64,000 bases of DNA. Source: Synechococcus sp. 8F6 (GTDB lineage Bacteria; Cyanobacteriota; Cyanobacteriia; PCC-6307; Cyanobiaceae). The position numbers and the translations under genes are program-made. Every line of letters starts with the position of its first letter. Position 1 is the stretch's first letter. The notes below the pieces were generated by a model. It made no database searches, was not told the origin of the DNA, and worked only from the letters and a program-made list of their open reading frames with translations. Shown here piece by piece: positions 27,701 through 35,082 of the stretch. The stretch is from the NCBI RefSeq assembly GCF_002252665.1, contig NZ_NQKZ01000002.1, positions 178,568-242,567 on the forward strand, read 5' to 3'.

Positions 27701-29200
27701 CTAAGAGGTTGCTCGGCCGTAGCGGGCAGCCATGGCGCCATAGCCCTGAAGGGCCCCATCCAGGCTGGTGATGGGCTGCTCGAGGCGCCAGGTCCAGTTG
27801 CCGGAACTGGTGCCAGGGGTGTTGAAGCGGGCCCGGTCGTCGAGCTCGAGCAGATCCTGGAGGGGCGCCACGGCCAGATCGGCGGAGCTGGCCAGAGCCA
27901 GCTCGAGCAGCTGCCAGGCCGGAGCCGTGATCGGCACCCCCACCGCCTCGGCCACGCGCCGACGGCCGCCCTCGTCGAGGCTCTGCCACCACCCCACGCT
28001 GGTGGCGTTGTCGTGGGTGCCGGTGTACACCACCCAGCGGCGGCCGCGGATGTTGGCAGGCAGGTAGGGGTTGGCAGGGTCACCATCGAAGGCGAACTGC
28101 AGGATCTTCATGCCCGGCAGCCCGAAACCATCGCGCAGAGCTTCCACCGCCGGGGTGATCACGCCCAGGTCTTCGGCGATCAGGGGTAGGTGAAGGCCGC
28201 GCCGTAGCCACAGCAGCGCCAACAACGGCCAGCCCGGAAACCAGCGCCAGCGGCCATGTTCAGCAGTCGCGGCATCCCCCGGCACGCTCCAGAAGGCCTG
28301 CAGGGCGCGGAAGTGGTCGAGCCGCAGCCGATCAAACAGCTCAAATTGACGCTGCAGGCGAGCCAGCCACCAGCGAAAGCCGCTGAGCAGATGCATGGGC
28401 CAGCGGTACACCGGCGTGCCCCAGAGCTGACCGGTGGCGGAGAAATAGTCGGGCGGCACACCGCTCTGGGCGGTGAGGCTGCCATCGGCACGCAGGGAAA
28501 ACAGGGCGCGGTGGGCCCACACGTCGGCGCTGTCGTGGGCCACGTAGAAGGGCAGATCACCGAGCAGTTGCACACCGGCACGCTCGGCCTGCTGGCGCAG
28601 CTGCTGCCACTGGCGCTGCAACTGCCACTGCAGCAGCTCCTCCTCCAGCAGCCAGCCGACTTGCTCCCGGGCGATGCGGCGCAGGGCGGAGCGGCGGTGG
28701 CGGGCCAGGGGAGCCGGCCACTGCCACCAGGGCTGACCGCCCTGGAGCCGGCGGATCACCATGAACAGCGCATGGTCGGGCAGCCAGCCGCGCTCGCGGC
28801 GGCGCCAGCGGCGAAAGGCGCGCTGCTGCTGCACCGGCTGACCCGGCCAGCGGCGGGCCAAGGCCTCACCAAGCGCCCGGCTGCGGGCCGGCATCATCGC
28901 CAGATCCATCGGGCCGGGGCGGGCGGCGGCGCCGGGGAGGGCCTCGAGATCCGAGCGCTGCAAAAAGCCAGCCTGCACCAGGGCTTCGGCGTCGAGCAGC
29001 CAGGGATTGAGGGCCGAACCGCTGGGGGAGCTGTAGGGCGAGCCCGTGCTGTCGGTGGGGGCCAGGGGCAGCAGCTGCCAAACACCTATGCCATGGCGGC
29101 CAAGCAGCGCCAACCAGTCGTGGGCCGGCTGGCCAAAGCCGCCGCAGCCCCCAGGCCCCGGCAGGGACGTGGGATGGAGCAAAACGCCGGCGAGCCTCAC
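27701..29200 (-). CDS. malQ: 4-alpha-glucanotransferase (amylomaltase)
   Basis: GH77 enzyme that disproportionates malto-oligosaccharides during glycogen turnover. The N-terminus GVLLHPTSLPGPGG, the nucleophile region RLDHFRALQAFWSVP, acid/base in IAEDLGVITPAVE and the aspartate in YTGTHDNATSVGW are all present in 499 aa. It overlaps bciB by 4 bases. Confidence 0.95.
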   Translation of the reverse strand: MRLAGVLLHPTSLPGPGGCGGFGQPAHDWLALLGRHGIGVWQLLPLAPTDSTGSPYSSPSGSALNPWLLDAEALVQAGFLQRSDLEALPGAAARPGPMDLAMMPARSRALGEALARRWPGQPVQQQRAFRRWRRRERGWLPDHALFMVIRRLQGGQPWWQWPAPLARHRRSALRRIAREQVGWLLEEELLQWQLQRQWQQLRQQAERAGVQLLGDLPFYVAHDSADVWAHRALFSLRADGSLTAQSGVPPDYFSATGQLWGTPVYRWPMHLLSGFRWWLARLQRQFELFDRLRLDHFRALQAFWSVPGDAATAEHGRWRWFPGWPLLALLWLRRGLHLPLIAEDLGVITPAVEALRDGFGLPGMKILQFAFDGDPANPYLPANIRGRRWVVYTGTHDNATSVGWWQSLDEGGRRRVAEAVGVPITAPAWQLLELALASSADLAVAPLQDLLELDDRARFNTPGTSSGNWTWRLEQPITSLDGALQGYGAMAARYGRATS

Positions 29201-30438
29201 GCTTCAGGCAGCCGGTAGCGGCTGATGATTGTCTGGGCGAAGGCCGGGATGTGGGCCGCCACCTTCTCGGGGTGATTGCGGCGCAGCCACAAGGCGTTGC
29301 GGGTGAAGTGGGAGTCGATCGAGAAGCGGCCGTATTCCAGGCCCTTCGGCCCCAGGCGCCCCACCACACAGCCGATCAGGTTGGCCAGCCAGAGGGGCAG
29401 CTTCACGGCCTTGTCGTAGGCCTCGATGCCCTGCTGCACCGCCGCCTGGCGGCTGCCGCTGCTGGTCACCGGCGCCACATCGAGCTCGCTCTCCACCAGA
29501 TCCAGCAGCACCTGGCCTTTCGGGTTGCGCACTGTGAGCCATTGGCGCCCAAACGTCGCCCCCATGTAGCCCACCACCAGATCGGCTCCGGCGTTGGTGT
29601 AGTCGAAGCAGCTCAGACAGCTCGGCGCGAAGACGTCCTTGAGCTTGGGCGTGTCGAGCCCGAAGAAGGGCACCGTTTCCTCGCGGCCGTCGCTGTGGCG
29701 GAAGTGGATGCGGAAGTCCTGCATGAACTCGTAGTGCACCACCGTGTCGGGCGAGCTCACTGTGCTCTCCAGGAAGGTCTGCAACCCGGCGCGAGAGACG
29801 TTGTCAACGCAGGGCAACCCCAGCACATAGAGCTCATCGAGGGGCAGGGTGGACTGCACGGCTCGCAGGGCCTGGATCTGACAGCCCACGCCGATCGCCA
29901 ACAGCCGGCGGATGCCGCTGCCCGGCAGCTGCTCAAGCACCTCCAGATTGGACGAGAGGGTGGGCTTGTTCACCCGGGCGCTGAGCACCTCCTCCGGCGT
30001 GCGGGCCAGCCGCGGCACAGGCGTGAAGCGATCCTCGTCGCTCTGGCCCACGCACAGCACCGCATCCACCAGGCCCGTTTCCAGGGCGCGCACGCCGATG
30101 CGGCTGACAATCCCGGTCCACTGGGCGCCGTCGATCGGCGGGGCCAAGCGGGCGGTGAGCATGCGCTGCTGCACGCCGAAATAGAGCTCGTCGTCGTTGT
30201 CCAGGTCGCGGCTGCGGCCATGGGCCTGCTCCTCCATCGCCTCAAAGCGCTGCTCGAGGAAGGCGCAGCTGTCCTTCACATAGGCCACCCAGCGGCTGTC
30301 GCAGAGGCCGCACTGGCTGCAGAGATCCTTGGCGGGGTAAACGCTGCCCTTGGCCAGGGGGCGGGCCCGCTCGTGGGGGGCCGGCGCGGTGAACGAGCCG
30401 CTTTGCGAAGAGCCGCTTACCGAAAACAGTGCTGCCAT
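29197..30438 (-). CDS. bciB: Divinyl (proto)chlorophyllide a 8-vinyl reductase, BciB type
   Basis: A 413-aa FrhB-family iron-sulfur flavoprotein like Synechocystis Slr1923, which uses ferredoxin to reduce the 8-vinyl group during chlorophyll synthesis. The cluster ligands CSQCGLC are at C40, C43 and C46, with further conserved cysteines in FAPSCLSCFDYTNAGADLVVG. The plant homologue is 7-hydroxymethyl-chlorophyll a reductase, so that activity is a less likely alternative in a cyanobacterium. ATG 30438 is chosen over 30471. The N-terminus (SGSSQSGS) includes a weak 15-bp duplication. Confidence 0.85.
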   Translation of the reverse strand: MAALFSVSGSSQSGSFTAPAPHERARPLAKGSVYPAKDLCSQCGLCDSRWVAYVKDSCAFLEQRFEAMEEQAHGRSRDLDNDDELYFGVQQRMLTARLAPPIDGAQWTGIVSRIGVRALETGLVDAVLCVGQSDEDRFTPVPRLARTPEEVLSARVNKPTLSSNLEVLEQLPGSGIRRLLAIGVGCQIQALRAVQSTLPLDELYVLGLPCVDNVSRAGLQTFLESTVSSPDTVVHYEFMQDFRIHFRHSDGREETVPFFGLDTPKLKDVFAPSCLSCFDYTNAGADLVVGYMGATFGRQWLTVRNPKGQVLLDLVESELDVAPVTSSGSRQAAVQQGIEAYDKAVKLPLWLANLIGCVVGRLGPKGLEYGRFSIDSHFTRNALWLRRNHPEKVAAHIPAFAQTIISRYRLPEA

Positions 30439-30513
30439 CAGCGGGTTCCCTCGCCCCATCAGCCAGGGCACAACCTATCGGGTTAGGCCAAAGTGAGTTG
30501 CCGCCGAGCCCCG

Positions 30514-31476
30514 ATGCCCCGTCGTCCCGCCCAGCCCAAGCCCCGCCTGGGGCCCACCCTGCTGCGGCTGGGGGCGGCTGCCGCCGGAATCACCGCGGGC
30601 TTGGGGCTGCTCGGCCTGATCTGGCCCGAGCCCGATCGCGCCACCGAACCGGTGCGGCAGCTCAGCCCGGCCGACCTGGGCAAGGCGCCGAGCCGCAGCA
30701 TCACTCTGCTGGTGATCGGCCTCGACAGCGAGCAGCCAGGCGATCCGATCAACCAAGCCGCCCCCCGCGGACCGGCCAATGCCGATGCCCTGCTGCTGGT
30801 GCGGGTGAACCCCCAGGGGCCGCTCCAGGTGCTCACCCTGCCGGCCAACCTGGCGGTGCAGCTCCCCGGCCAGACACGGCCCCAGAGCCTGGGCAGCCTC
30901 TACCGCCTTGGCGGCGCCGCCCTCACTGCCGATGCCGTGCGCAACCTGGTGGGGCTCGACTCCGGCGAACCGGATCGCTATCTGGTGCTCGGCCGAACGA
31001 GCCTGCGCAGCCTGGTGGATGGTCTCGGCAGCATCGCCGCCAACCCCACCCGGGCCCTGCGATACAACGACAAAAGCCAACGCTTCACCGTTGATCTGCA
31101 GGGTGGGCTGCAGCGGCTGAAGGGCAACGAGGTGGAACAACTGGTGCGCTACCGCGATCCCGCCCGTCCGGAGGACAGCCGCCAGGACAACCACCAGCTG
31201 GTGGTGCGCAGCCTGCTGCGAGAAATGGCACTGCCGGAGCAACTGGGCCGGCTCTCCTCACTGCTCCAATCTCTCCAGAACAAGGGCGTCGTCACCAACC
31301 TCAGCCAACCGGAAACCCTGAGCCTGCTGGCCTCCGGCCTGAGCCACGGCGAAACGGTGCAGTTCACCAGCGTGCCGCTGACTCCCAGCAAAGCTGGCCA
31401 GCCCCTGCGCCAGATCGCCAGCAGCGCACCGAGTCCCCTCTGGCAGGCCCCGGGTGTTTCAGCAGCAGACCAGTAA
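30514..31476 (+). CDS. LytR-CpsA-Psr (LCP) family protein
   Basis: A 320-aa envelope protein with a basic N-terminus, one membrane anchor (LRLGAAAAGITAGLGLLGLI) and an LCP domain: ITLLVIGLDSE, NADALLLVRVNPQ, VLTLPANLAVQL and LVRYRDPARPEDSRQDNHQL with the conserved arginines. LCP enzymes transfer polymers from undecaprenyl carriers to peptidoglycan. ATG 30514 is preferred to TTG 30493 because the anchor then has a short cytoplasmic lead. It is divergent from bciB. Confidence 0.88.
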   Translation: MPRRPAQPKPRLGPTLLRLGAAAAGITAGLGLLGLIWPEPDRATEPVRQLSPADLGKAPSRSITLLVIGLDSEQPGDPINQAAPRGPANADALLLVRVNPQGPLQVLTLPANLAVQLPGQTRPQSLGSLYRLGGAALTADAVRNLVGLDSGEPDRYLVLGRTSLRSLVDGLGSIAANPTRALRYNDKSQRFTVDLQGGLQRLKGNEVEQLVRYRDPARPEDSRQDNHQLVVRSLLREMALPEQLGRLSSLLQSLQNKGVVTNLSQPETLSLLASGLSHGETVQFTSVPLTPSKAGQPLRQIASSAPSPLWQAPGVSAADQ

Positions 31477-31492
31477 CGCAGGCAGACGCAAG

Positions 31493-31536
31493 GGGACTTA
31501 GTCGGGACTCGGTCCGGACTCAGTCGGGACTCAATT
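31493..31536. repeat. 11-bp tandem repeat, four copies, between convergent genes
   Basis: Units GGGACTTAGTC, GGGACTCGGTC, CGGACTCAGTC and GGGACTCAATT run consecutively from 31493. The last copy contains the stop codon of the minus-strand gene. Confidence 0.95.
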
Positions 31537-32046
31537 AGAGGCGATCTGACGCCAGCGCAGCGCCAGGGCGGCCGCCAGGGTTCCGGCCTCACCAGTTGCC
31601 GGATCGAGCCCACCCAGCCAGGGCAGACCATCGCCGCGGCGGGCCTCCGGGTCCCAGGCCCCATCGCATTGCACCAGTCCCACCAGCGGCACCTGCCACT
31701 GGTGCAACAGGGCCACCATCGCCGCCGGCAGGCCACTCTCCAGTTGCTCGCCCGCCAGCAGCAGCAGCACCGGCTGGCGCCAGGCCCCTAAAGCCTCAGC
31801 CCAGTGGCCGGCGCCGTTGAGGGGCAAGCCGGGATCGACCGGCAGGGGCACCAGGCACGGCCCCTGCGCGGCCAGGCCAGCCAGGGCGCGCTGGGGCTCC
31901 AGAGGATCCAAAGGGGCGCTCAAGGGCATGCCAAGGGCCCTGGCCAGCTGGGGCCCCAGTGGGTGCTGCAGCGCGACGACGGCTGCCGCGGGCCCAGCGG
32001 CCACCAGCACCAGCGACCGCGGCAAACCAGGCTTGGAAAGCGTCAT
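31531..32046 (-). CDS. Hypothetical protein, unknown function
   Basis: A 171-aa protein rich in alanine, leucine and proline; no motif recognised. It has alternating hydrophobic strands (SLVLVAAGPAAAVVALQ, QPVLLLLAGEQLES, QVPLVGLVQCDGAWD) suggesting a Rossmann-like or ATPase-like alpha/beta fold without a P-loop. ATG 32046 avoids overlap with the divergent prs promoter. Its 68-base distance from prs suggests a shared control region. Confidence 0.6.
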   Translation of the reverse strand: MTLSKPGLPRSLVLVAAGPAAAVVALQHPLGPQLARALGMPLSAPLDPLEPQRALAGLAAQGPCLVPLPVDPGLPLNGAGHWAEALGAWRQPVLLLLAGEQLESGLPAAMVALLHQWQVPLVGLVQCDGAWDPEARRGDGLPWLGGLDPATGEAGTLAAALALRWRQIASN

Positions 32047-32114
32047 GGATGTTTGCACTGGGGAGGGGGCCACGCTTCTACGATCGGGTTTCAGCCGACG
32101 CATCCGCGCCCGCC

Positions 32115-33122
32115 GTGACCAGTTTCTTGACCGCTGATCGCGTGGCGCCCCAAGGCAGCGCGACCCAGTCGACTCACGACACCCGCCGGCTGCGCCTGTT
32201 CAGCGGCACCGCCAACCAGGCCCTCGCCCGCGAAATCGGCGCCTACCTGGGCGTTCCCGACGGCCCGCGGGTGATCAAGCGCTTCGCCGATGGCGAGCTC
32301 TACATCCAGATCCAGGAATCGATTCGCGGCTGCGACGTGTTCCTGATCCAGCCCACCTGCGCTCCGGTGAACGATCACCTGATGGAGCTGCTGATCATGG
32401 TGGATGCCTGCAAACGGGCCTCCGCCCGTCAGATCACCGCCGTCATCCCCTACTACGGCTACGCCCGCGCCGACCGCAAGACGGCGGGCAGGGAGTCGAT
32501 CACCGCCAAGCTGGTGGCCAACCTGTTGGCCAAGAGCGGCGTGGATCGTGTGCTGGCCATGGACCTGCACTCGGCCCAGATCCAGGGTTACTTCGACATC
32601 CCCTGCGACCACATCTACGGCTCGCCGGTGCTGGTGGATTATCTGCGCGCCCGCGACCTCGGCGAGGTGGTGGTGGTGTCTCCCGATGTGGGCGGTGTGG
32701 CCCGGGCCCGGGCCTTCGCCAAGCAGATGAACGATGCCCCCCTAGCGATCATCGACAAGCGCCGTTCGGGCCACAACGTGGCCGAAAGCCTCACGGTGAT
32801 CGGCGATGTGGCCGGCAAGACGGCGATCCTGATCGACGACATGATCGATACCGGCGGCACCATCTGCGCCGGCGCCAAGCTGCTGCGCGATCGGGGCGCC
32901 ATCCGGGTGCTGGCTGGCGCCACCCATGCCGTGTTTTCACCACCGGCGATCGAGCGGATGTCGGAGCCGGGCCTGTTTGAAGAGGTGCTCGTCACCAACA
33001 GCATCCCCCAGAACCACGATGGCCGCTTCCCCCAGCTGCAGGTGCTGTCGGTGGCCAACATGCTGGGCGAAGCCATCTGGCGCATCCACGATGAGAGCTC
33101 GGTGAGCTCGATGTTCCGCTGA
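32115..33122 (+). CDS. prs: Ribose-phosphate pyrophosphokinase
   Basis: Makes PRPP from ribose 5-phosphate and ATP. In 335 aa the FSGTANQALAREI N-terminus, ATP flexible-loop region YYGYARADRKT, and the PRPP loop DDMIDTGGTICAGAKLL are all present. GTG 32115 (followed by TSFLTADRV) is chosen; there is no nearby in-frame ATG that fits, and longer forms run into the divergent gene. Confidence 0.96.
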   Translation: MTSFLTADRVAPQGSATQSTHDTRRLRLFSGTANQALAREIGAYLGVPDGPRVIKRFADGELYIQIQESIRGCDVFLIQPTCAPVNDHLMELLIMVDACKRASARQITAVIPYYGYARADRKTAGRESITAKLVANLLAKSGVDRVLAMDLHSAQIQGYFDIPCDHIYGSPVLVDYLRARDLGEVVVVSPDVGGVARARAFAKQMNDAPLAIIDKRRSGHNVAESLTVIGDVAGKTAILIDDMIDTGGTICAGAKLLRDRGAIRVLAGATHAVFSPPAIERMSEPGLFEEVLVTNSIPQNHDGRFPQLQVLSVANMLGEAIWRIHDESSVSSMFR

Positions 33123-33142
33123 AACCCGTTCCGCTGATATCC
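33113..33142. repeat. 15-bp tandem duplication spanning the prs stop
   Basis: GTTCCGCTGAAACCC (33113-33127) and GTTCCGCTGATATCC (33128-33142). The TGA stop of prs (33120-33122) lies in the first unit and a second TGA in the second. Confidence 0.92.
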
Positions 33143-33166
33143 ATTTCCCAGCTACGACCAGCCTGG

Positions 33167-34393
33167 TTGTGCCGCTTCGCCCGGTTCAAGGCCCTGCTGC
33201 CTGCGGCGGTGAGCGTGCTGCTCACCGTGCCCTGGGCTGCAGCCCAGCCGCTGCAGGCCCAACCCCTGCAGATCCCTCAGCGCCGGATCGGCGTGTGGCT
33301 CACCAACAGCCCCAGCCCCCTCTACTACGACCCCAGCCGCATCGACCGGGCGGTGAGCGAGCTGGCCAACGCCGGCTTCAACACCCTCTATCCCAACGTG
33401 TGGAGCCGGGGCACCACCTTCCACCGGTCCCGCCATGCGCCGCTGGAGCCGGCGCTGGAGAAGGCCAGCCCCAACCTCGATCCGATCTGCCGCTTCACCC
33501 GCGCCGCCCATCGGCGCGGGCTGCAGGTGATCCCCTGGTTTGAGTACGGCCTGATGGAGCCGGCCGATGCCGCAGTGGTGCGCCAGCACCCGGAGTGGGT
33601 GCTGCAACGCCGCGATGGCAGCAGCGAAATGGCCATGCACGGCAAGCCGATGGTGTGGCTCAACCCCGCCCACCCCGGCGTGCGCGAGCGCTTCATCGGC
33701 CTGATCACCGAGATCGTGCAGCGCTGCAGCGTCGACGGCATCCAACTCGACGACCACTTTGCCTGGCCGGTGGAGCTTGGCTACGACCCCTTCAGCCGCG
33801 CCCTCTTCCTCAAGGACACCGGCCGCGAGCCCCCCGACAACCACACCGATCGGGCCTGGATGCGCTGGCGGCGCCAGCAGCTCACCGGGCTGCTGCGGGA
33901 GCTGCGGGGGCGACTGAAAACCCTGGAGGCCCCGGCGGGCTCCGTGCCCAAGCGCACGATCATCAGCCTGTCGCCCGGCCCCTTCCGCTTCGCCTACAAC
34001 CACTGGCTCCAGGACTGGGAACTCTGGGCCCTCGGCGAGCTGATCGACGACCTAGTGGTGCAGAACTACGCCTACTCGGTGAAAGGCTTCGAGAAGGACC
34101 TCAACCAGCCCGCCCTGGTGAAGGCACGCAGCTGGGGCATGCCCGTGGAGATCGGAATCCTGGCCGGCTTCGGCGGTCGCACCCCCGACATGGCCACCCT
34201 GGCCCAGAAGACCCAACTGGCCACCAGCCGCGGCCACGGCGTGATCTATTTCTATTGGGAAGGCCTGTGGGGGCTGCACGCCGGAGCGGAAGGGGCGACC
34301 TACCGCCAAGCCGCCTTCCGCCAGCTGCACCAGAGCCTCAACGGCCCACTTCGCCCCCCACCGCCCCTCCCCCTGCCGGGCCAGCGCCGCTGA
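33167..34393 (+). CDS. Family 10-like glycosyl hydrolase (GHL10)
   Basis: A 408-aa secreted or periplasmic protein with signal peptide (LLPAAVSVLLTVPWAAAQ). The TIM-barrel begins at IGVWLTNSPSPLYYD, with GFNTLYPNVWSRG, GLQVIPWFEYGLM, VWLNPAHPGVRERF, VDGIQLDDHFAWPVELGYD and SLSPGPFRFAYNHWLQDW, all typical of the GHL10/DUF187 glycosidase-like family common in cyanobacteria. Substrate may be peptidoglycan or exopolysaccharide. TTG 33167 is the start; its 3' end overlaps the convergent vapC gene by 56 bases. Confidence 0.82.
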   Translation: MCRFARFKALLPAAVSVLLTVPWAAAQPLQAQPLQIPQRRIGVWLTNSPSPLYYDPSRIDRAVSELANAGFNTLYPNVWSRGTTFHRSRHAPLEPALEKASPNLDPICRFTRAAHRRGLQVIPWFEYGLMEPADAAVVRQHPEWVLQRRDGSSEMAMHGKPMVWLNPAHPGVRERFIGLITEIVQRCSVDGIQLDDHFAWPVELGYDPFSRALFLKDTGREPPDNHTDRAWMRWRRQQLTGLLRELRGRLKTLEAPAGSVPKRTIISLSPGPFRFAYNHWLQDWELWALGELIDDLVVQNYAYSVKGFEKDLNQPALVKARSWGMPVEIGILAGFGGRTPDMATLAQKTQLATSRGHGVIYFYWEGLWGLHAGAEGATYRQAAFRQLHQSLNGPLRPPPPLPLPGQRR

Positions 34394-34802
34394 AGGGATT
34401 CAACAGGCGAACCCCACAACCCGCGAAGTCATGGGAGTTGCGGGTCACCACCGTGAGGCCATGCAAGAGGGCGATGGCGGCGATCTGCTTATCGATGGCG
34501 TGGTGGGGATCAGGCACCCGCAGACGCCCCCAGAGCTGAGCCGCATCTCCATCGAGCACCAACACCCGCTCGCCGTAGTGCTGGAGCACCTGCCCAAGCC
34601 AGTCTTCGAGCAGATCAGCCTGTTTGAGGTCGCCTCGATGGCGGATGAGATCCACGCCGCGGCGCAGTTCACCGATGGTGATGGCCGCCAGAAACAAGGG
34701 CGTGTTGTTGGCTGTCACCTCGGCCCAGAAGGCCATCACGCCTGGATCAGCACGACGCCCCTTGCGGGCTTCGCTGATCACATTGGTATTAACCAAAAAC
34801 AT
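34338..34802 (-). CDS. VapC/FitB-like PIN-domain toxin with altered first aspartate
   Basis: A 154-aa PIN-domain ribonuclease-like toxin. The N-terminus MFLVNTNVISEARKG has asparagine (codon AAT) where the family has the first metal-binding aspartate (DTNV). The other acidic positions, E in AITIGELRRGV and D in AIDKQIAAIA, remain. Activity may therefore be lost or reduced. The start overlaps the antitoxin by 14 bases. The glycine-rich C-terminal tail (SGAGPAGGGAVGGEVGR) overlaps the convergent gene and is probably an extension past the domain. Confidence 0.85.
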   Translation of the reverse strand: MFLVNTNVISEARKGRRADPGVMAFWAEVTANNTPLFLAAITIGELRRGVDLIRHRGDLKQADLLEDWLGQVLQHYGERVLVLDGDAAQLWGRLRVPDPHHAIDKQIAAIALLHGLTVVTRNSHDFAGCGVRLLNPFSGAGPAGGGAVGGEVGR

Positions 34803-35025
34803 CGGCGTCGCTACTGCTGTCGATCGGCCGCTGGAAATCGGCATCGCAGCCCACATCTGGCATGGCCGCCAACAGTTCAGCCAGGTCGCGCCTCGGAGGG
34901 CTCAGCAGTGCGTCGACCAGAAGTGCTCGATGTTCGGCCTCGGCACTGCGTCCATGGTCTCCCGCCCGCCGCTTGAGGGCCTGCACAATCGCCTCGTCCA
35001 CCCCACGCACCAGCAGATCCGCCAT
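34789..35025 (-). CDS. FitA/VapB-like ribbon-helix-helix antitoxin
   Basis: A 78-aa protein with the sequence LLVRGVDEAIVQALKRRAGDHGRSAEAEHRALL, the ribbon-helix-helix pattern of FitA-like antitoxins, and an acidic C-terminal tail for toxin binding. It is the first gene of the pair and would repress its own promoter in the 57-base gap to pepN. Confidence 0.85.
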   Translation of the reverse strand: MADLLVRGVDEAIVQALKRRAGDHGRSAEAEHRALLVDALLSPPRRDLAELLAAMPDVGCDADFQRPIDSSSDADVFG

Positions 35026-35082
35026 CAGCCAAGCTCGCCTGATATCAATGCTATCGCCTCTGCCCAGCCGCGGCTTGCCGGC

